From Numida meleagris (taxonomy: Eukaryota > Chordata > Aves > Galliformes > Numididae), in assembly GCF_002078875.1 (NCBI RefSeq), contig NC_034414.1, forward strand, positions 30,603,721 to 30,667,720: 64,000 bases of DNA, written 5' to 3'. Below the pieces are notes generated by a model. The model searched no databases. It was not told the DNA's origin and was given only the letters and a program-made list of their open reading frames with translations. Positions 13,290-26,700 of the stretch are shown here, in pieces. A program made the translations under genes and the position numbers. Positions within the stretch are counted from its first letter, which is position 1. The number at the start of each line of letters is the position of its first letter.

Positions 13290-16200
13290 TTAGGCTTTTT
13301 CAGCTGAAAGTTCCCAGTGGAGTTCCACAAATGAAAGCAGCATTTGTATGCTGATATGATTCTGATGTTTGCTTTCTGTGGATCTTCTGGCTGGCAGCAA
13401 AAAATCCGGTAAACATTCTCCACAATTCAGACTGCAGTTTCAGCAACTGGGAGAGGGTTTTTTCCATTTTTTTTTTTAATTATTTTTCTAAGAACTGTCT
13501 GAACAGAAGCTGAATTTCATAATAGCTCTCCTAACTCTGTTGTCTGGTTTCTGTTAACACTTCCCCTACCAAATTCTTCTCAGTTGGATTAATAACAATG
13601 CTGAATTCTCAAGGAGGGAGGAGGCAGAGAGTGTTTCCCAGTGGGTATTTTTTACTACCCAGCTCAGGCATCACAATGGAGATTGCTTCTCATGAAGAGA
13701 CTCACCTAAGGAGAGCATAATCACCTACTGATACATAGTAGAGGGGCATTCCTGCAACAGGAATGCCACTGATTTCATGGGTACTATAACTTTGTACAAG
13801 CTAATTGACTTGGAGGTTGATGGATGCAGAGAAAAGCATCTAAGAACTCTGAGCATTGTTAAAATTCAGGTAAAATTACGTTCTAACTATGAAAGAATAG
13901 CTACAGGTACAAGTTACATTATCTTAGAATATTAGTTCTCCTTCACTGATGCTGGCAAGTTTTCAGGTGAGGATAAATTCTCCTTTCAGGAATGACAGCA
14001 GATTGCAATTCCAATATTTTGCCAAGTGTTTCCCCTGAATGCACAGAACTGATCTCAACTTACAACAGAAGAACTAAGAATCATCTTTGAAAGAATTAAA
14101 AACTAGAATCTTGGAATTAAGTGTACATGATCCACAGACTGTAAATAATATTGTCCCCAAGGAAAAAATCTCAGAGAACTTCCACAGATACATTTTTGAA
14201 AATTATTGCCAAATGGTTTACACTGTGGTAAGATATGATCTGTATTTGCATTCATATGCTTTATCAAATATATGTATTATGTGACAGTGTTGTATGTATA
14301 ATTTTGTCATGCTCTCAAAACTCTGTCCTAATGTTCTCTAAGCATTTTTAGACATTTTAGTGAAGCAGCATTTTTAGAAAAAAAAAAAAAAAGGAAAAGA
14401 TCTATAGTTTGCAATGCACTTTGAGATTTAGCAGGAGAGGCAGAGAACATATTGTACTTGGGTGACCACACTGTAAGTCAACCAGTACATAGTGGTTAGG
14501 AAAAGAAAGACATTTGAATGAAACTTTGAAAGTAGCTTCAGTCTGTAGGAAGCGAAAATTCTGCTGCCCAAAAGAGGCATTAAGATGCCAGTCTCACAAA
14601 ATAAACACTGCTAAAGCAATCAGATTTGAGACTGAAAAATCCAGTTCTGGAGTAAAAAAAAAAATGTAATACTAATCCAGGGCAGTACAGACTAGCTGTA
14701 ACAATGTTTTCAGCACCAGACACAGGACAAATTGGCTCAGTGGCCGTCTTGAAGGAAATTCTTGATTGCTCTGTAGTATTTCTGAGCAAAAGGACAAATG
14801 CTTGAAAGTGACAAGGGCTTCAGCTGCATTCTAAAAGGTGTGCTCAGGAGCCCATAAGCTCCACAACATATGCAAGCAGAGTGCTGTCAGGGCTATTCTT
14901 CATTTTGTCTTTCAATGTGTTTTGATAGCTTAGTGGTATATTTGCTTTATCTTTCTTACAAACACATTGTTGTCTTCTAATCTGGGCTATGCTTAAAATC
15001 CAGTTTTAAAATATTACAGTTTTTTTAAATTTCATTACATAAGAAATACAATGAAGCTATAAATATCCTGCTCTTTCTTATTCTAGAAAAATAAGCATAA
15101 TTTCTTACATATTTCCTTTAAAAGATCCTCTGCCAAAATAATGACACTTAGGCATAAGCCTCATCTTTTTATAGAAATGTTCTCTTAGAAGAAAACAAAG
15201 GTTTGTTGTTTCATCCCATATTGCAGACTCCCAGCCTAAGACCATCTAGGATGCACTGGACAGGGCAGGAAGCAATGCTTCCCTCAAGCGCCAACTGCTT
15301 GTAGCTGACAAATGAAGATGACACCTCCAGTCTGTTAAAATGACTTGTTACTAATTTGACAAACCAAAATGCAAATAAGCAAAAAATATAATTACTTTTT
15401 CTTATAAACACAAACATAAAATATAAAAAATGTAGCTGCCATTGCTTCTAGGCTGAACAGCAGCATCCGCAGAAGGGCAAGAAATGCCGAGATGCAGAGG
15501 TGCAATTTCCAGGTCACAGTACAGATGTACTGGCCAGACAAGGTGGCAGCTGGGCCTTCCACTTGTCTTTGACACCACTATAAGATTTAGTGGATAAATT
15601 AAAAGGACTAGAAAAAGCTTCTTCAAAAGCTTTTATTACTGTAGATTTGTTTTAATTTGTCTCTATCAAAATATGGGGGCTCATTTCCCAAAGCTTAAAA
15701 TGAGGCCTTTCACCACTTAGGGCTGCCCTGCAGCGCTAAGCCTGTCAGGCAAGAGTAACAGCAGAAAAAAATCAGGTATGATATTCTGCATAGAGGTTAT
15801 AGGAAGGGCTATATTGATGTAATGCTAAGGTGTATTACATCACCTGACTCTGTAGCATGTCAGCCATCCCAATCCTACCACTGCCAGCCCCAGCAGAGCT
15901 GCACTGCAGACGTTAGGGGCTCTGAATTCTATCAGCCTTGAGGGAGCACAGAAGCTACGGCCTTGCAGTTCATCTGTAACAGTTGTTTACTCAGAAGTCA
16001 AGCAGCCAGGAATTCCTTGATAATAGCCGAGGACAGTTCCCAGCTCCTGTCCAGCACTCACTGTCTTCAAAACAACTTCTGTGGCCATACATCAGCTATC
16101 ACTGAGTGAGATTCAGAGCGGTAATAAAGATGTTTACTGCTCCACTCTGGGCATGGTTTTCTGACTCACACACCCCAGCTCATAGCTACTAAAATACATA

Positions 16201-19200
16201 CTATCTCTTATTGCTGTGGCCTGAGATTTATTAACTGTATGCGGTAGTAATTTATAAAGGACTTCTCTCATTTTTATTATTCTCTCAGGAATAGTCAGGG
16301 GAGCAGCTACACACAGCTGTCTGAATTTGAATAACTTTCAGATAAAAATATAATTTATGCTCCAAAGTGTTGTAGGAGCCTCCTAGACAGAGCTATACTT
16401 AGTTTGGTTCTGTCCAGTTTCACATGTGGAGAAACTAGGCAAGATTCATAATGGAAAATTTCAGCCCAGATCTGTTTGGACCTGGACCATGCACATGCAC
16501 ACGAAGTTCCAGTAGCTGCATGGAAGGTCATTGAACCTTCCACCTTATCCCTTTAGGAAAAGGCTGAACTTCAACAGTGATTCTGCTGGATCTCTGTTCC
16601 AGTCACCTCTTCTATTTCTTTTCCAGAACTGCATATTGTTGGTTTGTAGCATGGACATTAATTTGAACATATCCACTAATAAGCAGAACTTAAACACATC
16701 AAGAGTTTTAACTCAGTTACAAGATGTACTTTTCCAAGCAAGCCTACTTTGAAACTGGATACAATCCAGGATAAAATATATTAAAAGTGGGCAGTGCCAT
16801 TAAAAAATGTGCAGTAAATTCAGTCCTCCTATAACTTTATGGCCGTCAGCATTTTTGTTATACTTTACGTGTTTTAGGTACCTGTGTATTCAGTCTATGC
16901 AGGAATGCTGTATTTGGTGCAAGAGCTAATCCTAGTCCTATAAAAAAATCCACTCTCTGCTATCAAAGCTCTCAGTAGTAGCTGCTAAATTCAAGACCTC
17001 ATTGTGCATAACCATCCCGTTTTGTCAAGGTCTCTAGAGTGAAAGGTATTGCAGAAATGCCAAACCAATTAAAAATTTTTTAATTTAAAACCAAGCAGAA
17101 AGACTATCAGGACTTACTTAATGTTTAATTATGACAATTATGCCAATTTTTCCAGCTTTGTTTTGAACCAAAATATGACTGCAGGACTTAAAAAAAAAAA
17201 TTTAATTTGCCAACCTATGTGTAAAAATAAATAGGTTAAATTAGAAAAAAAACTGATTTATTTTACCTCTAGCACTTTAAAACAGTGAAATACTGGAAGA
17301 TCTTGAATTTAAATAAGGAATTCTTATGCTGTTGTAGAACAAAATAGAGACATGCAAGTGGAACAATATCTGACAGCATTAAATTCCAGTCATAGAGGTA
17401 TATAGTTACTTGTATAATTATCTAATAATAGCTATCAGACAAATACACATATTTAATATTTTTAACCCAAAATTTATTTAGAATAACATGGAGGCTTATA
17501 ATCAAGGTGAAAAAAAAATTGAAGCCTCTGTCACAGACAGCTTGGAAGAGGCAGCAACAGGAATTTTACTTGCACTGAACTGCAAGGCAATACAAGTGAG
17601 ATTACTTCGGACCACAGCTTGTAAGCAGCTGGGTAACAGCAAGAGTCCCATAAAGAAGACAGAATATTTATAAGGGCAGAATAACAGTGAAAGCTCAGCT
17701 GAAGGCACTTGCAAGGGCGGCCTTGTCCCATCTTCCAATTTTGTTTTTCAAGTAGATCATTTTGAAAAATTCTACAAGTTATATGAGAGATAAAATATGA
17801 AACATAATGATCGCTCACAATACAAAATATAACCACTGTGGAAGAAAATCAGCCATTCTGGGCACTTAGTGATAGGTGATTGTAATGAAGTGAATGGGCA
17901 GGGTAACACTTTTAGATACTGAGCTCCCAAACTAAAAGTTTTGCAAGGATAAGAGACAGATACATATGAAGTAAACACTGCACACTGGAAAATAATTAAT
18001 CTAATACTTGTCAGGTAACTGGACACAATACTTAATTTGAAATGTCAGCTGAATGAAGTCATTTCACTCTGACAGATAAACAATTCAGAGAATAAGAGGC
18101 AGAGGCCAGGCAGACCTTTCTTCTGGGAAAACTTAGAGAAGAAGACAAAGTTGTTATGAGCTACTCTGTTTACTTTCAGTAGTAAGAACTGACAAGACTC
18201 ACAGCTATGAAAAGAAAAATAAATTAGAAGGTTCCTTTGAAACATTTTCTATTTTCCTAAAGAAAAGGTTGTCAAAACATAATGTTTTTAATTACATTCA
18301 GAAATGTTTTCTGTTCCCCTTACAAGTCTACAGCTGTCCCTTGCTCAATCATTTAAAAAACCAGATGAACTCTCCTAAAAAAACATTCTGCTCAGAAGCA
18401 ATTTTTATACATTCTCCGTATTTTTCTTCCTTGACAGTTTCAGCTCCTTTTTTTTTTTTTGGAATGAAAAGAGGGTGATTGCTTCATACGACAGGTTTTG
18501 TTTCCACCACTTATTTTCCCGTTTACACAATAATTCAATGGATTTATGAGCATGATCTGGCTCAAAATAGCTCTGAAAATGATTTAATAAAGCAATGGCA
18601 AGATAAAATACATAATGCCATCATGCCATCAACTGCAAGTGTTCCATTTCCCAAGCAGGCAGCATGGGATACACTGAAACATAGGAAGAATTCTGGCCTA
18701 TTCTTTGTGCAAGGAAATTTATTTATCAACATAACACATAGTTACAAAAGAGAGAATCTAGAACTTTTGACCTTCTAGCAGCTTTTAACAGGAGCTCAAA
18801 GTATCAGTGTCAATGAGAGCATTCACGAGAAAATTTTCATGCAGTATTTTGTATCACATGCTCTTTAAAAAAAACCTCTGTGTGTATCCTTAAAGAATCA
18901 TGCCAGAGATTGCACTAGGGGCAACATAGCTAAAAGTACTCACAGACCGTCAGGGTTATGCCAGAAATCCTATTCTGTAAGAGGTTGAGTCAATACAGGA
19001 GGAAGACAAAAAATAAATACAGAGTCCTTTTGCTGGCTGCTCCTAGATGTTTGTGAAGCTGAAAATAATACAGTAAGATTTGACCAACCATCTCCCTTGC
19101 TACAGCAAAATAATAATGTCTTACCCTAACGTTCACATCATTCAATTACACAGTGCTTCCAATTTCCATAGTAGATATTCTAAAGGTACTTTTGAAAATC

Positions 19201-22200
19201 AGTTTGCAAATGATTTTCAAATTTCGTGTAGTCTTATATATAAGTTTCTTAGAGACTGTCCTGTGAAAGTACCAACAATTTGACAATTATTTCACCCAGG
19301 ATTTTAATCAAGAAAAGAACATTGTGTCTAACAATGTTCTAACTAACATGAAGCTTGCTTTCTGCATAATAATTCCCAAGAAGCCATTTGCAGTTCACTA
19401 CACTGCCAGGACCATTGCTCTGTAAGACAGCATAAAAATGTTTTTTTAATCTATTGATCCTAATTGATATATCTATCAACAATATCATTTTACATGCCAG
19501 ATATTATTAGTTTCTGCCACACTCTCATAATACAAATTGTGCCTCAAATTCAGTGTGGACTCTTGGCCCATGTTCTACAAAAGTCATAATCATCCTTGGA
19601 GCACGTTTAAAGTCTAAAGTGGATTACTGAGGAAAAAAAGAAAAAAACACCAGCATTTACCACTGAAATAAGAGATTAGTAGAAGAAATGAAGCAGAAAA
19701 CTGCACATACGTTTGCAATTAGGGGCCTCATTCTGCAATAGGCTGAGCATTTCCTGATTGGTTTGGGGCTGAGTACCTTTAGCTCACCGCGTGATGTCAC
19801 AATTTCTGTTGACTAGAAGGAAAAAAAAAAGTTTATATTTTTTAACTAGGCCTGTGGAATTCAATTAATGAATTTCCAAACATTCACACCATCTTTTTCT
19901 GTTAGGACAGGATTTTTTCGATTCAGCATGTATCAGCTAAAAAGTATTGAAGTAGAACTGCCCGGTACTAGAGCACTTTTTATATTCACTAACATTATTG
20001 CCCAACGCATCATCTTAACTTAGTATTTGTTTCCTTCACTGAAGTGGAATGACTAGCAATGGTGTAGAGTTTGCCAAAACTTGAGGTCTTTTGAGTCCAA
20101 CTGAACATCAAAAATATATATAAACTGCAAAACCTACAAGATTACCTAATTTCCATCTACAAAAGTCAATCTTGGGACATGCAAGTGAGTTCACACCCAA
20201 ATAACTGTGTCAAACATTCAAGACGATCAGGAATCTTAGTAACCCAGAGTGAACAAAGTTATTGACATTTTCCTTAGAAATCTTTTCCTATTTCTTTCAC
20301 TTTCAAATGAGGGAGAGTTATGAAAATCTGCTACATATTCATACATTCTATATTACACACAGTCTTAATTTCAGTCTTCTTTGTGGGTTTCTTTAATTCT
20401 GAGGCATACCTCAAAGTACAGTTCATGTGGACACACTGACCCTAATTAAACAGCAACATGTGAAACTGGGATAAACTGGGCTCCAGAATCTATCAGTGAT
20501 AGTCTCCTAATATGCTTTTTCCAATATGCTTGAAGTGCATTGACTTCAAGCAATGGAAGCTGTAGGTTCACAGTCCATCCTTTGTCTTTTTTGCATGCTT
20601 GAAATCTAAATGTTTCCTTAAAGGAATTCTAAAGACCTTAGCTTCCTTGAGGTCAATTAAATTGAAAAGCTATTTGCGAAAGGAAGTACTAAATTGCCTT
20701 GTTATTTCATAAATATCTATTTCAAAACGCAAAGCTACTGAACAGTGATTATGTAAAGTTTGGTTTGATTGGACTAGTTTTAGAAGAAAGCCACAGCAAT
20801 TCACTGTTTTGGAGGTAAATCAAACAGTTTGGTCAACAAACAGGAGCTAAATCTGATTCTTCAATTTTGGCTCATATTCTTGTAAATATTGCAAGCTACA
20901 AATTATCAAACGATTGCTCCACGCTCAATACAATACCACTGAAGAGTAATCAAAGCTTGTTGAAAAGTTTTCAAATCGTAATAAACAGAACAGAACACCT
21001 CATATTTGGATGCATATTTGGTGCCTTAGTACGTTGAAGGAGTCATCTAGTTTGTAGAGAGGTGTGATGAGAAAGGATGAAAAAAGAGCTACACACTGAT
21101 TACAAAGAGGTCCATAAAATCATTAGTATTTTAGACAAAGTTGATTTCATTTGTTAGAAGTCCAAAGATCTTTCATTTGGCCTGAAGTTAAATTCTATTT
21201 GGTCTTAACCCATTGCAGTTATGGTAATTGACATAAACAGGGGACTACCGCGCTTTTAGGGAAACCAAATTACAAAGTCAACAATTAGAAGAAAAGAATT
21301 TCCTTAGGAAGCAATTAGGAGGAATGAAAACATACAGTGTTCAGCTCACATCTATGAGTAAGACTAGTTTATCATTCAGACTATTTTATTCCTAGATAGC
21401 TGGTACTTGGGCACCTTCAAAGGAATCTGTAGACAATTCATAGAAAAATTCTATGGATTCTTCATTTGCAGACTATAGCATTCAAGAGAGAAAGAAAAAG
21501 TTGGTGAAGGTGTTCAGACAATTTTTCTACGAAATAGTCAATAAAATATTAAACTGCTGCACTGAAAAACTGTATCTTTCTGCAAAATGATAAAATTACA
21601 GGGTTTTATAGAGTAAATTACGTCATTCTTGGTGCACCCAGACTAATTCTTACTCAGATTTTCCTGATATTTTCTACTGTCTGAGATCTGTACTCAGAAA
21701 AGAGCAGCAAGTTTGACAACCAGCAGGATGATCAGAATTTGGCAAATATCACAGTAGGAAGGAAACAAAACAGTAAGACATTTCACATATCTTTCTTTTC
21801 AATCTGAGACCTTTCCTTGTGATAAATAACATTTCTTTAAGTAACCAGATATTTGGGAACACTAGCAGTGATATTGGTCAGGGTACCTCAGTGGAGGAAG
21901 AACATCTGATGAGAAAAAAAATGTTGACAAGTTAAAACTTCAAGTTAGAAAGCTCTTTGATGGGCTGTGATCTACGAAGTAATCAATAGTGATGTATTAA
22001 GATGTAGGTCCTTCCAAAAAAGCAGCAAAAAAAAAAAAAAAAAAACGATAAGCAGAAAATATTTTTACAGGAGTTGAAGAGTTAGAAGTGATAAATTTCT
22101 TAACAGGTGTTCTACAAAAAGAAGCAGAATTTCATAATTTAATTCACCATGATTTAAAGTGAATAGTAAAAATATGGAAATATATACAAAAAGTTTCATC

Positions 22201-23440
22201 ACTCATTGGCTGTTCTTGAAAATAATTTACATCAACACCTACGGCTTTTATGCAAGGGATAATGTACTCTCCTAGCTGCTCTAACTGGACATAAATATTT
22301 TGTGCATATTTTTCAAAATCTTAGTGTAGGTGACAGCCAGCATTAGTTACTTTCTCATTCTGCAAATCAATTGAGAACACGTAAACTGCACTTGGCTATA
22401 AGACAGTAGCAGGGAATTTGAATAAGAAGGGATTCAATTCAAGTAATTTATCAACTGTTAATTTAATTTGTCTAAAAGTATCACAATGTTAAATTAAGCA
22501 TCGCTTCTAAAAATGAAGCTCAGGTGTCTGAAATATTAAGGACAAAAGTCACACGCTTGAATTCCTGTATGAACTGCTTCCTCTTACCTTAATGGAAAAG
22601 AACCTTGGAAAACTTCATTATTCAGATATGTACAGACTTGATTTCAGGAAGAGCTAACTTTTAAAAGTAGTTTGACACTCCCCTCCTCCCCCTTACTCCT
22701 CACACACAAATCTAAAAGGTAAAAACAGTTCAGAGACTGAACTTTAGCTGACTTCTTTTCTGTCATCATTCTCCAATTGCTTTGATGTTACTAGAGATTA
22801 CGCTGAAGTATGATTAGAAGGGATGAAGGGATGCTGGAATTGTGCCCACCTCTCCTCTAAGGATTTTTAACAGAGATGTGAGTAGAACTTTCAGACTTTG
22901 GCTAAAGATGAAAGACTCTAAAAATGTTAAGTGTGGAAACGTGAAAGTCTCCCCACGCTCTTTCTATCAGGTAAGGCCCTCACAATTTTCTTTAGTGCAA
23001 TGCTTCACATGAGTCAGAATCTCCCCAAAGGAAACAGAATAGTTCTAAAAAAACACCTTTTATATCAGATGTCTAGATCTATTTTGTAAGGAATACTGAT
23101 AATGAATGTTTTTGCCCACTTCTACAACTAAGATTAAATAATAATAATAAAAGTAAAAATATGTTATTCTAAGAGAAAATTACCCTGACAATATATTTTG
23201 GGAAGTTTTTAAAATAGAAAAACAGGCATTTCCTGGTAAATATTAGTAGGATACCTATATTCATAAAGGAAAAGGACTGCTTACATTTCTCAGTCTCCCC
23301 TGGTTCACTTGGTGAAGGAAGTATGTGTTCCACCAGCAAAGAAAGCATCTGAATGTCCTTTCTTTAAGAACTGGGACAACCAGAAATAAAATTGCTGAAG
23401 TAACCATTAGCTAATAATCTATTACATACAGCATGTAGCA
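13290..23440. other. Long AT-rich intergenic stretch
   Basis: About 10 kb in which I recognise no exon, RNA gene or named repeat. It contains A runs (for example 14378-14392 and 22027-22045) and a small hairpin at 20527-20552. Open frames are short, lack splice framing and match nothing that I know. Confidence 0.55.
20527..20552. repeat. Small perfect inverted repeat
   Basis: TGCTTGAAGT at 20527-20536 is the exact reverse complement of ACTTCAAGCA at 20543-20552, with a 6-base loop. No poly-T or coding context surrounds it. It may be a chance hairpin. Confidence 0.8.
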
Positions 23441-23444
23441 GAAA

Positions 23445-23775
23445 TGCTAAGTCACAGCTTGAAACAGTGAGTGAACACCTGGTAAGAAGGCAGAACCAAG
23501 CCAGGGGAGCTCAGGTGCATGCAATGTACCTGAGTGACCGGAAGGGACGGAGCCAGGATCCACCCCTTCCCAGACCTCAGTTAAGGGTTGGCAGTGGAGG
23601 GTAGGGTATCTCTCTGGAGATTCCTGTGTTCCTGAGGCCTTCTGAAAATAAGTAGTGTTTTTTGATTGATGGTTTTTTTAATTTCTGTGTGGGCAGCTGT
23701 TGTATTTGAGCAAATCCTCACTTGCTGTAGCCTGGGACCTTGCTGCTCTGTTGCTATTGCTGTGCTTTCCATCAC
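23445..23775 (+). repeat. LTR-like interspersed repeat, copy A
   Basis: This block aligns by eye with a second block at about 30508-30845. Shared landmarks in the same order are 'gtgacc.gaaggg', 'ggagc.agg.tccacc', TTAAGGG, 'atctctctctggagat', CTGTGTTCC and a region ending 'ttgctattgct'. The TTAAGGG (TATA-box-like) and the following leader give it the look of an avian endogenous retroviral LTR. No coding part is attached and I cannot name the family. Boundaries are approximate, and no clear target duplication could be fixed. Confidence 0.55.
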
Positions 23776-23789
23776 ATTACAGCAGTAGT

Positions 23790-26700
23790 TATGAATTTTT
23801 TTTTATGTGATTAAAGTGGTAAAAGTGAGTTTTCCTCTGTCTATCAGAAAATTATACTTTATCCAATTACTACATGATAAAACTAATTCTCAGTAAGACT
23901 TGTTGAACAAGCAGTGTTAATCCTCCATTTTGATCATCTGCCAATACAAAACTTAGCTCAAATTAACATTTACTAGTACTGCGAGGCCTGTGTTGGGAAC
24001 AAAAAAAAGTATCTAAATATGCTGATCTATTTTTCCTTGACTTCTTTTTTCATATCAAGAACAATAGAAATTCTCTTTGCTTCTTAGTTCATGAATTCTG
24101 TCGCACAAAATATGGTGCAGCACCATCATGCAGCAGCTATTTCCACAGTACATGCAGTTTTTCCTGTTTGATCCCTTAGTATAAGTCTGAGACACAATTC
24201 CATAAAGGTCTTCTCAGATAAGATTTTCAAAGCAGTATTGAGAGAGTAAAGTTTAAACAAAGGAGTTAAAATTCAGAAGGCTGATGACTCTATACGTAGC
24301 TCAACTAGTTACTTTCTGCATGACTTTAGTCAGGATCACAGGTATACATCAAATTACTCATCAGAGCTTTCAGAGAACCATGGAAACTAGTAGAGAAGCA
24401 AAGATAGTCAAAGGAAAAAATGTGCTCTTCTTGTTATCAAGCCAGGGGTGTCCTAAGTATGGCTCCCAAGTAACATTTTTGCATGTAGGGAACTACATCG
24501 TTTCTCATACCACAGGCAATGCAAGAAGTAAAGCTGAGCCCCGGAAAGGCTTTGAGCAGGAGACTGGATTAGAGGACTTCCCCAAGTTTCTTAAATTCAT
24601 ACAATTCTATGAAAAATGTTATCCTCTAATGGAGAGGTACTTGCTTAGTATTGCTGCCTATAGACCAGAAGTAATCAGAGTGATAATTTAAAAAATAAAA
24701 AAAATAAAAAGCCAACATAACTACTCAGATATTCACGTTAAGTAAGATTAGGCTTATTAACAGTTTCTTTTCTTGTGCTGGTTCAAGACTATTTTCCTTC
24801 TTTATCAAAACAAGCAATCTTTTCCAAATTTACAACTTTCCTGAGTGATACAACTTGGTCTATCCTCCTTCAGGGAGGAAAAAAAATTATCAAATACATA
24901 GTATATATGTAGGGCTCCTTAAACTCACAGAAGTTTTCTTTGACTTGTGCACAACTCAGATTTTTCAGAGCCAAATCCTTGAAAAGAGCAAGTTAGGGCA
25001 AGGTTAAAACAAAAGCATTTCGAAGAAACAAGGGAAACAGCTTCCTCACACAGATTAACAAGGTCATTTAAATAAAAAATAGACTCTTTCAGTTGTAAAC
25101 TAAATAACCCAACACTTATCCAAGAAGCAGATAGAAAGACATGAAAAATCAGGCACTTACATTGACTGTCTTCTGCTCTTAAATGAACGAGAAGGAAACA
25201 TCTTAAGATTAGGAACCTATTATGAAAAGTAAGTATACTAAAAGAGAGCTGCTCCTGAGATGATTGATCACTTGGATTTCTCGATAGGCAGATACTGTAA
25301 TACATGTTAGTGTAACAAGTCTTGAAATAAAGTAAATAAGCTGGAGTGAAAATCAGGTTTACAGTAAGAAATACACTTATTACACTTTTTTTTTACCACC
25401 ACGTACCATTGCAGTTCCTTATGTATTACACTAGAATTCCTTGAGCCATCTGTTATTTCCCCAAGTCTTGATTCTGCACATACGACAACCAAGGGTACCT
25501 TGCTCTTGACTTCAAGTGGAGGATGACTAAGTTTTGAACTTTATTTACCTAAACTCTGAAAACAGCTTTAGCACGTATCTAAGGCTTGTATTGTGATTCT
25601 CCCTATAAATCTTGACCTTACACATGAAGTAAGTATGGCTGGAGAGACAAGCTCTGAATTTGTTGTTATTAACAGCAATGAAAATCCCAACCCCATGATG
25701 CCAGGGAGCAGGAGTAGGCCTGCAGGTGTAGCCTTGGTAAGTGGATGCCATGGGTTAAATGCCTAAAAAACTAGATGTTATGGTGCTGAACTTTACTGAA
25801 TCTGGCCCTTAATTTCTTTTCTTTTGCCTTTTTTCTAAAAAGAAAAAAATCAAAGGCAAATTCAAGTGATACTGATTGCTTGGAAATAAAGTTGTATTAG
25901 TTATTCCTTAAATCAACAAGTGCAGCCACAGATATACTTCCTCTCCTATGGGTCATCTTAATTTCTTTAAAGAAAAGAAACATACAAGTTAAACAACATT
26001 TTTTGAGGAGGGGGGAGAAAAGCTTTTTTTGAATGAAATTTTTGTAAACCATAGTTTATTTTACTTGTGTAAATTTTGGATTGAAAACCATGTAAAATAA
26101 GATGGAATTCCAGCAATTGAAAAGATTTCACCATGAAAATTCTTTGGCTGCTCCACCCTGTCCTACATTAGTGCTAGAATGAACAGTAGCAAGAAGGCAT
26201 GTGTGCTCTTAGAACAACTTCCTCTTGTTCACAATTGCAATCTATTAAAATGACTCATCACAGAATGAGAACGCTGAGCTCACAAAGCTGTTTTGGTACT
26301 ATCTGAAAACTTTCCGTAAATTAGAATGTCCAAGTGATATATGTTATTTCTTTGAACATAAACTTGAAAATAATAGTCCCTGCAAGAACATGAAAAGGCA
26401 TCTAATTTCTTAGAATTTGATTTCATGCTGATAAGCTAGGGGACAACATCTGTTTTACTTCATAATTTTGCAAAGGGCAGGTTTTATAAAACTAAATTAA
26501 GAACACCACAATACTTGTCCTGCAGGACTTTCTAAAATAGAACATTTTCCAGTGTTATGAAAGTTCTATGTGGCATTTCAGAAAATGTTAGGAACTCCTT
26601 TCATCATAAATTCCTTCTTGTATGCACAACAAATATTTTAATAAATATTTAATAAGTTTTAATAATAACTTTAATAAATTCACTATATTAAAACCTAAAC

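Noticed and set aside
24284..24691. 135-codon + strand frame, considered as a gene
   Set aside because: Its 3' part is explained by a degraded CR1 tail. The rest has no recognisable domain, promoter or splice context.
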